Part shown: piece by piece, positions 6,565 to 9,416 of the stretch
How the letters are laid out: the number at the start of each line of letters is the position of its first letter
Position numbering within the stretch: position 1 is the first letter of the stretch
Source of the DNA: Treponema sp. UBA1747
GTDB lineage: Bacteria; Spirochaetota; Spirochaetia; Treponematales; Treponemataceae
Assembly: GCA_002315375.1 (NCBI GenBank)
Contig: DCHR01000059.1
Coordinates: 23,748 to 33,163, forward strand
Direction: 5' to 3'
DNA: 9,416 nt
Translations under genes and position numbers: made by a program
The notes under the pieces: model-generated
The model's input: the letters and a program-made list of their open reading frames with translations, nothing else
Databases searched by the model: none
Told to the model about the DNA's origin: nothing

Positions 6565-6668
6565 GCCACACGGATTCGAGTTTACTACGTAAACTCCTGT
6601 TTTCATGTGGAATCCTTAAATCTTCCACAGATGGATTTACTGTTCCATCAACCAGATTCTTTTTTTCA
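6565..6668. other. Hairpin-rich non-coding stretch downstream of ribD
   Basis: No convincing gene is found here. The stretch contains a perfect 8-bp hairpin, GAGTTTAC-TAC-GTAAACTC, at 6578-6596. This is enclosed by outer arms GGATTC (6572-6577) and GAATCC (6610-6615). A further pair, GTGGAA (6607-6612) and TTCCAC (6623-6628), competes with the outer stem. A weak T-rich tail (TGTTTTC) after the first hairpin could give some termination of the ribD transcript, but it is not a good intrinsic terminator. Short frames on both strands lack ribosome sites. The region may be an intergenic repeat. Confidence 0.45.
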
Positions 6669-6937
6669 TTATCCTTTGCGACTCCAAACTCCAATCGTAT
6701 CAGGATTATCATCATACAAAAAGTATTCAATACTCCCTATTTGTAACATTTTGCGTAGATCATGTTCCTGAGTATTCTTAATTCAGCGTTATCCATTTTT
6801 GCTAATGATAAATCCGAAATATAATCATCAAAAAGAGTAATATCTCCATTTTTAAGTCTTTCACTTTCATTAAACTTTTGTGCGAATATAAAACTGCTTG
6901 TAAATAACATCATCAGTATGATTAAAACTTTTTTCAT
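6669..6937 (-). pseudogene. Decayed gene for a secreted YARHG-domain-like protein
   Basis: The frame starting at ATG 6937 has a good ribosome site (AAGGAGA, eight bases upstream) and a signal peptide (MKKVLIILMMLFTSSFIFAQ). It reads on to AELRILRNMIYAKCYK and then stops at 6737-6739 (66 residues). The end matches the beginning of a YARHG domain (LRxLRNxIYARHG), normally followed by some 40 or more residues. In another frame, right after the stop, the DNA continues as LQIGSIEYFLYDDNPDTIGV and then WSRKG before TAA at 6669-6671. That looks like the C-terminal end of a real protein. I infer that a frameshift and an internal deletion removed most of the YARHG domain. A truncated but still secreted 66-residue peptide might be made. 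Confidence 0.6.
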
Positions 6938-6957
6938 TTTATCTCTCTCCTTGAGAT

Positions 6958-7003
6958 GCTAATAGGCCGTGCGTGTGTCGGCGATTTGAAGTGCGTGTTA
7001 GAT
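6958..7003 (-). other. Possible degenerate attC-like inverted repeat after the yoeB-type gene
   Basis: Read on the minus strand, ATCTAAC (complement of 6997-7003) fits the integron R'' consensus RYYYAAC and lies seven bases after the toxin stop codon. It faces TATTAG (complement of 6959-6964), which pairs with CTAACA except for one mismatch. Inside are GCCG/CGGC arms (6966-6969 and 6979-6982). The element is only about 45 bp, shorter than usual, and has no clear L'/L'' pair, so this may be a remnant or coincidence. Confidence 0.25.
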
Positions 7004-7010
7004 TAAACCT

Positions 7011-7271
7011 TTACTCATAATGAGTCCACATTCTTAAAACACGAACAGTATTTTGTTCTGTAAAAACTTCATAAACCAATCTATGCTGAATATTTATTCT
7101 TCTTGAATATTTTCCTGCCAAATCACCAATCAATTTTTCATAAGGCGGTGGATTTTGAAAAGGATCATTTTTAAGGACTTCAATTAGTTTCTTTACAGTT
7201 TCTTTTAAATTAGACTGTTCGATCTTTTTGCTGTCTTTTACAGCCTGCTTAGAATAAACTACAGTCCACAT
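7011..7271 (-). CDS. yoeB: Txe/YoeB family toxin (ribosome-dependent mRNA interferase)
   Basis: The 86-residue protein is a full-length member of the Txe/YoeB branch of the RelE fold, which cleaves mRNA in the ribosomal A site and is neutralised by a YefM antitoxin. Key residues line up with Escherichia coli YoeB: Glu45 (YEKL), Arg58 (SRRIN), Arg64 (QHRLVYEV) and the C-terminal His84-Tyr85 (MWTHYE). DPFQNPPPYEKLIGDL and YSRRINIQHRLVYEV are typical family blocks. The start overlaps the antitoxin stop by one base (TAATG), so translation is coupled. The order antitoxin then toxin is usual for this family. All catalytic residues are present, so the toxin should be active. Confidence 0.93.
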   Translation of the reverse strand: MWTVVYSKQAVKDSKKIEQSNLKETVKKLIEVLKNDPFQNPPPYEKLIGDLAGKYSRRINIQHRLVYEVFTEQNTVRVLRMWTHYE

Positions 7272-7516
7272 TACCAGTCCAATTCCTTTGCACTCTCTTC
7301 AAGAGGTTCTTTACTTGCTTCAAGAATTGATTCTCTCATTCCTGGAATTGAACATAAATACAATGTTTCCTGAATTGCATTCCAGTCATCTTCACCAATT
7401 AAAACAGCATTTTTTCCTTTATTGTTAGTAAGTGTGACTGGTTCTGAATTAAAATTCACACTGGCAATCAACTGAAAAAGATTCGCTCTCGCCTGAGTTA
7501 CATTTATTGCATTCAT
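7271..7516 (-). CDS. yefM: Phd/YefM family antitoxin
   Basis: The 81-residue protein has the Phd/YefM N-terminal DNA-binding and dimerisation domain (MNAINVTQARANLFQLIASV, then SEPVTLTNNKGKNAVLIGEDDWNAIQETLYL) followed by a C-terminal acidic tail (SILEASKEPLEESAKELDW) that would wrap the toxin. A ribosome site GAGGTG lies four bases upstream of ATG. Immediately upstream is a strong promoter overlapped by two TGTACGT copies, the expected target for autoregulation by the YefM-YoeB complex. It overlaps the toxin gene by one base. Confidence 0.93.
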   Translation of the reverse strand: MNAINVTQARANLFQLIASVNFNSEPVTLTNNKGKNAVLIGEDDWNAIQETLYLCSIPGMRESILEASKEPLEESAKELDW

Positions 7517-7533
7517 AATACACCTCTATGAAT

Positions 7534-7562
7534 AATATAATGTACGTTATTCTGTACGTCAA
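7534..7562 (-). promoter_or_regulatory. Promoter and operator of the yefM-yoeB operon
   Basis: On the minus strand TTGACG (7557-7562) and TATATT (7534-7539) are spaced by exactly 17 bp. Transcription would begin near 7527, about ten bases before the start codon, with the short leader carrying the ribosome site. Two direct copies of TGTACGT on the plus strand (7541-7547 and 7553-7559), twelve bases apart and therefore roughly one helical turn, lie between and over the promoter elements and are the probable antitoxin operator. Confidence 0.7.
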
Positions 7563-7580
7563 ATAAAAAAGCACGGCTTG
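7558..7580. repeat. 23-bp repeat, copy 1 (upstream of yefM-yoeB)
   Basis: This sequence, starting GTCAAATAAAAAAGCACGG and ending CTTG, is identical to 9372-9394. It combines part of the -35 element of the downstream toxin-antitoxin promoter (TTGAC on the minus strand) with the T tract and one arm of an intrinsic terminator belonging to the upstream gene. The same arrangement is found before the HigB-type gene. Confidence 0.85.
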
Positions 7581-7587
7581 ACCGTGC
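7565..7587 (-). terminator. Intrinsic terminator of the 88-residue gene
   Basis: On the minus strand a 6-bp stem GCACGG/CCGTGC (arms 7582-7587 and 7571-7576 read in reverse) with a five-base loop is followed by six T residues. It begins seven bases after the stop of the upstream 88-residue gene. The T tract runs almost directly into the -35 box of the yefM-yoeB promoter, separating the two transcription units. Confidence 0.85.
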
Positions 7588-7594
7588 GTTCTAG

Positions 7595-7861
7595 CTAATT
7601 CAAATATAAATCCTTTATTTTATTCCAATCACGTTTCAGGTTTATTCCATCAATGAGATCAGATTCATACAGTTCATCAATATCTGCATATTTGATTTCT
7701 CCGGACATACCTTTTATTCCGCCAGAACATCTTTGAAAAGATACATATGATTGATATTTTATAATCATGTATTCTTCTTCTGTAAAATCAAATAGAACAC
7801 AATATTCCGGTTCACCTATTGCATTTTCGAATTCTTTTTTAAATTCTTCAAAACTTTTCAT
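7595..7861 (-). CDS. Small hypothetical protein, possible integron-cassette gene
   Basis: The product has 88 residues, is soluble and acidic, and has no signal peptide or membrane segment. It begins MKSFEEFKKEFENAIGEPEY and ends DWNKIKDLYLN. A central cysteine/glycine segment (SFQRCSGGIKGMSGEIKYA) follows a hydrophobic beta-like run (YCVLFDFTEEEYMIIKYQSY). I do not recognise the family; immunity-type proteins can look similar but nothing specific supports that. The ribosome site is weak (AGG ten bases from ATG). The gene follows an attC-like half-site and a stem-loop and ends in its own terminator, which fits a cassette with a single gene. Confidence 0.65.
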   Translation of the reverse strand: MKSFEEFKKEFENAIGEPEYCVLFDFTEEEYMIIKYQSYVSFQRCSGGIKGMSGEIKYADIDELYESDLIDGINLKRDWNKIKDLYLN

Positions 7862-7900
7862 TCAGATAATACCTAAAATACGCTGCCTAATGCGGCAGTC

Positions 7901-7920
7901 CACATAACATAATCTTAAAC
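7901..7920 (-). other. attC-like half-site (R' box and partial L' arm)
   Basis: On the minus strand this reads GTTTAAGATTATGTTATGTG. It matches the right half of the complete attC-like site at 8621-8686 (GTTTAAACTAATGTTATGTG), differing in only three positions. The matching left half (R''/L'') is not found between here and the lipoprotein gene at 8052, so the site is incomplete or has been deleted. A stem-loop CTGCC-TAATGC-GGCAG (7883-7898) follows two bases further on, before the start of the 88-residue gene. Confidence 0.5.
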
Positions 7921-8008
7921 CATAGAAAGGGAACAAAAAGAGAATCAAAATAATTACAAAAAAATAAATTCGTTTTAATATCACAAAAATACCCTACTTT
8001 TATTACTC

Positions 8009-8044
8009 AAAAAAAAATATGTCAGCATGACTGACATATTTTTT
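8009..8044. terminator. Bidirectional intrinsic terminator after the lipoprotein gene
   Basis: A 10-bp core stem AATATGTCAG/CTGACATATT (8016-8025 and 8031-8040) with a five-base loop extends through flanking A and T runs to about 14 bp. On the minus strand the stem is followed by a run of T residues (A9 at 8009-8017 on the plus strand). It starts seven bases after the stop codon of the 178-residue gene. The remaining bases 7921-8008 show nothing recognisable. Confidence 0.85.
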
Positions 8045-8051
8045 ATACTTT

Positions 8052-8588
8052 TTATTTTGCTTCAAAACTGTCAGCTATACATTCTGCTGCTTCATCTGTA
8101 ACTGCATCATCACCTCTTGTTGTTTCATGTACAAGAACAAAGGAATTATCTTCAAAGATAATATAATATTGAATTGTATTTGGTTCGTTTGGACGTTCTT
8201 TTAACAGTTCTTCTCCTGGACAAATAATAAATTTATAGACAATGTAACCTTTTTTTGTTTTGTAACCGTCTCCATCAATATCATATTTTCCATTACACTG
8301 ATATAACAATTGTCTCACAATTGCTTCCCTAAATGCAAAATGATTATCTTTTGCATATCGATTACGGCGTTTTTCAACAGAAACATTATTTACAAAACCA
8401 TCTTTTTCACTATCTTCAACCAGAACAAAAAAATATTTTTCATCAGTTGATACACTTTCTTTTAATACAAAGTTTTCAGGTATATCAAAACTTCCAAATG
8501 GCATTGTTATTTTTTTTACAGATTCTTGAGCTGTTAACAGACAACCTGAAATTAGAATAATAAAAATTATCATGAATCTTATTTTCAT
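8052..8588 (-). CDS. Predicted exported lipoprotein of unknown function
   Basis: The 178-residue product has an N-terminal export signal (MKIRFMIIFIILISGC). ISGC at residues 13-16 fits a lipobox, so Cys16 is probably lipidated; alternatively the signal could be cut after LLTAQ. The mature part starts with ITMPFGSFDIPENFVLKE and continues in alternating strands, with a conserved-looking end, TDEAAECIADSFEAK. This general pattern (a short beta start, then a C-terminal helix with SF near the end) recalls DcrB/PsbP-like small exported proteins, but I cannot assign it. The start is supported by GGAGG nine bases upstream. The gene begins 33 bp after the R' end of an attC-like site and is followed at once by a strong terminator, consistent with a single-gene cassette. 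Confidence 0.75.
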   Translation of the reverse strand: MKIRFMIIFIILISGCLLTAQESVKKITMPFGSFDIPENFVLKESVSTDEKYFFVLVEDSEKDGFVNNVSVEKRRNRYAKDNHFAFREAIVRQLLYQCNGKYDIDGDGYKTKKGYIVYKFIICPGEELLKERPNEPNTIQYYIIFEDNSFVLVHETTRGDDAVTDEAAECIADSFEAK

Positions 8589-8620
8589 ACTTTTTTACCT
8601 CCGCGCACCACTGGTGCCTC

Positions 8621-8686
8621 CACATAACATTAGTTTAAACGGTGGCGGGCTCGACCCGACATCCGCTTTGAAACTGTTGTTATGTG
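8621..8686 (-). other. Integron attC-like recombination site (66 bp)
   Basis: In cassette orientation (minus strand) the site reads R'' CACATAACA, L'' AGTTTCAAAGCGG, a 20-base centre, L' CCGTTTAAACT and R' TGTTATGTG. The R arms pair perfectly over 9 bp. The L arms pair over 11 bp with two unpaired bases, both on the L'' side (G8670 and C8666 on the plus strand). Short unpaired spacers (two bases on each side) separate the R and L stems, and the tip holds a 4-bp CGGG/CCCG stem with a five-base loop. R and L stems, an internal spacer and extrahelical bases on L'' are the structural hallmarks of attC sites. The site begins one base after the stop of the antitoxin gene, as expected for a cassette. 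The R boxes deviate slightly from the GTTRRRY consensus. Confidence 0.75.
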
Positions 8687-8687
8687 A

Positions 8688-8972
8688 TTACATTGACACT
8701 TTAGGAACAAATTCTACTTTTAGGTTCATTCCCAAACCTTCTGCCAGTCGCTGTAAAATCTTTAAGGTTGGATTTCCAGAGCCATTTTCGATTTTACTGA
8801 TATCAGATTGTGCAATACCTGTATTTTCTGAAAGTTGTTTTTGTGTAATATTGCAGGACTTTCTTGCATCAATTAACGAACTAATAATTTCATATTCTGG
8901 TTCAAGAGCTTCATATTCCTTTTTGAAAGTCTCATCTTTCATCTGTTCTTTTAATGCTTCTGATAATGTCAT
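8688..8972 (-). CDS. higA: HigA-type XRE antitoxin
   Basis: The 94-residue protein has a short N-terminal helical section (MTLSEALKEQMKDETFKKEYEAL) and a Cro/CI helix-turn-helix domain at about residues 28-88. Clear blocks are NITQKQLSENTGIAQSDISK, then IENGSGNPTLKILQRLAEGLGMNLKVEF. This layout is typical of antitoxins paired with HigB/Gp49-like toxins. It overlaps the toxin gene by four bases (ATGA) and has its own strong ribosome site, AGGAGG, eight bases from ATG, probably ensuring excess antitoxin. It should bind the toxin and repress the palindromic promoter upstream of the toxin gene. The stop codon lies one base before the attC-like site. Confidence 0.9.
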   Translation of the reverse strand: MTLSEALKEQMKDETFKKEYEALEPEYEIISSLIDARKSCNITQKQLSENTGIAQSDISKIENGSGNPTLKILQRLAEGLGMNLKVEFVPKVSM

Positions 8973-9340
8973 TTTGTTCCTCCTGAAACTGGATTTCTTT
9001 TCAAATAATCTTCCCTATACCTTTTTGCCCGTTGTATTTCTTCAGGCGGCGTTTTTTGAGTTTTTTTTCTAAAACCATGTGTAATAATTATCTTTTTACC
9101 TATTATGAAGAAATACAAATTCCTTACAATATTATTTCCTTGAATTGTCCTCAATTCGAATATTCCGTCATCAAGATTTTCAGAATAAGGCTTTCTTAAT
9201 TCATTACCTTTATTTTCCAATAATTCCAAATCACGGAATACTTTAGCTCGAAGCTTGACTTCGAGCGTATTTATGAAATCCAAGCTTGGTTTTTCTCCAG
9301 ATTCTGTTTCATAGAACTCTACAATCCAATTTCTATCCAT
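8969..9340 (-). CDS. higB: HigB-type toxin, RelE superfamily (phage Gp49-like)
   Basis: The 123-residue protein matches the Gp49-like/HigB group of RelE-fold mRNA interferases: an N-terminal WIVEFYETESGEKPSLDFI, a central LENKGNELRKPYSENLDDGI followed by FELRT, and the block NLYFFIIGKKIIITHGFRKK followed by TQKTP, with a basic C-terminal tail (IQRAKRYREDYLKRNP). The toxin gene comes first, as usual for higBA. The start ATG 9340 has no ribosome site. The predicted promoter places the transcription start at about 9341, so the message may be leaderless and translated weakly compared with the antitoxin, which has a strong site. All blocks look intact. Substrate preference cannot be told from sequence. 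Confidence 0.9.
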   Translation of the reverse strand: MDRNWIVEFYETESGEKPSLDFINTLEVKLRAKVFRDLELLENKGNELRKPYSENLDDGIFELRTIQGNNIVRNLYFFIIGKKIIITHGFRKKTQKTPPEEIQRAKRYREDYLKRNPVSGGTK

Positions 9341-9347
9341 ATTTTAT

Positions 9348-9376
9348 AATATAGGTTATATCCTATATTAAGTCAA
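9348..9376 (-). promoter_or_regulatory. Promoter and palindromic operator of the higBA operon
   Basis: On the minus strand TTGACT (9371-9376) and TATATT (9348-9353) are separated by 17 bp. A perfect inverted repeat, AATATAGG and CCTATATT with six bases between, fills the interval from 9348 to 9369 and overlaps the -10 box, a classical position for HigA-mediated repression. The predicted start point lies at or next to the ATG of the toxin gene. Confidence 0.75.
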
Positions 9377-9394
9377 ATAAAAAAGCACGGCTTG
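9372..9394. repeat. 23-bp repeat, copy 2 (upstream of higBA)
   Basis: The sequence is identical to 7558-7580. In the first copy the next seven bases complete a terminator hairpin (CCGTGC arm). Here the sequence changes directly after CTTG to an IS-like end, so the hairpin of the neighbouring gene beyond the window has been cut. Confidence 0.85.
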
Positions 9395-9416
9395 TGAAGT
9401 GCACCCCTAAAGTTGG
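9395..9416. mobile_element. Probable terminus of an IS3-family (IS150-like) element
   Basis: From TGAAGTGCACCCC onward, including CTAAAGTTGG, the last 22 bases resemble the terminal inverted repeats of IS3-family elements of the IS150 type, which begin TG and contain ACCCC..AAAGTTGGA. The element would extend beyond the right edge. The break falls inside the terminator-like GCACGG arm at 9385-9390. Only the edge is visible and no transposase is seen. Confidence 0.5.

Noticed and set aside
6539..6746. Short frames on both strands after ribD (63 to 70 codons)
   Set aside because: They lack ribosome sites, cross the heptamer tract and hairpins, and overlap the remains of the YARHG gene; the minus-strand one needs a TTG start.
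8643..8662. GGGCTCGACCC resembles a tRNA T arm
   Set aside because: There is no acceptor, D or anticodon stem around it; the bases form the central stem of the attC-like site.
8572..9072. Plus-strand frame of 166 codons over the HigA gene
   Set aside because: It is antisense to HigA, the attC-like site and the toxin end, all strongly supported, and it has no matching family.

Overview
The window looks like chromosomal DNA from an AT-rich, host-associated bacterium. My best guess is a spirochaete of the Treponema type. The reasons are the mix of short-lipobox and secreted proteins, a secreted TPR-CHAT protein, small toxin-antitoxin cassettes and an integron-type attC site (Treponema denticola is known to carry a chromosomal integron). 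No rRNA, tRNA or taxon-defining gene is present, so this is an inference from overall character only.

Left part (1-4395, minus strand): the N-terminal part of a small membrane protein runs off the left edge. Next to it lies a large secreted protein with eleven 42-residue TPRs, a coiled coil and a C-terminal CHAT (caspase-like) peptidase domain with its His-Cys dyad intact. The gene before it in the same direction encodes a small secreted protein with a C-terminal PPC-like beta domain. A strong intrinsic terminator sits in the 52-nt gap between these two genes, so the CHAT gene should depend on readthrough or on a promoter inside its neighbour. A divergent XRE-type regulator faces this pair across an intergenic region full of TTTACTA/TAGTA operator-like repeats.

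Middle (4396-6542, plus strand): the XRE regulator is followed by a tight DUF4160-DUF2442-ribD cluster. RibD is a complete bifunctional riboflavin enzyme, but its reductase half carries two in-frame intrusions of repeat DNA: a 7-bp tandem repeat and a dispersed-repeat core read as VIANEAKQ. A second, degenerate heptamer tract forms the end of the gene. Downstream come a hairpin-rich non-coding stretch and a decayed YARHG-type secreted-protein gene.

Right part (about 6950-9416, all minus strand): this resembles an integron cassette array. It holds a YefM-YoeB toxin-antitoxin pair, an orphan 88-residue gene, a predicted lipoprotein, and a HigB-HigA type pair whose antitoxin stop codon is followed after one base by a 66-bp attC-like site. 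That site has R and L stems and two extrahelical bases on the L'' arm. A half-site of the same family precedes the orphan gene. Both toxin-antitoxin operons have recognisable promoters with overlapping operators and share an identical 23-bp upstream sequence. At the right edge a probable IS3-family (IS150-like) terminus cuts into the second copy of that sequence. No integron integrase is inside the window.
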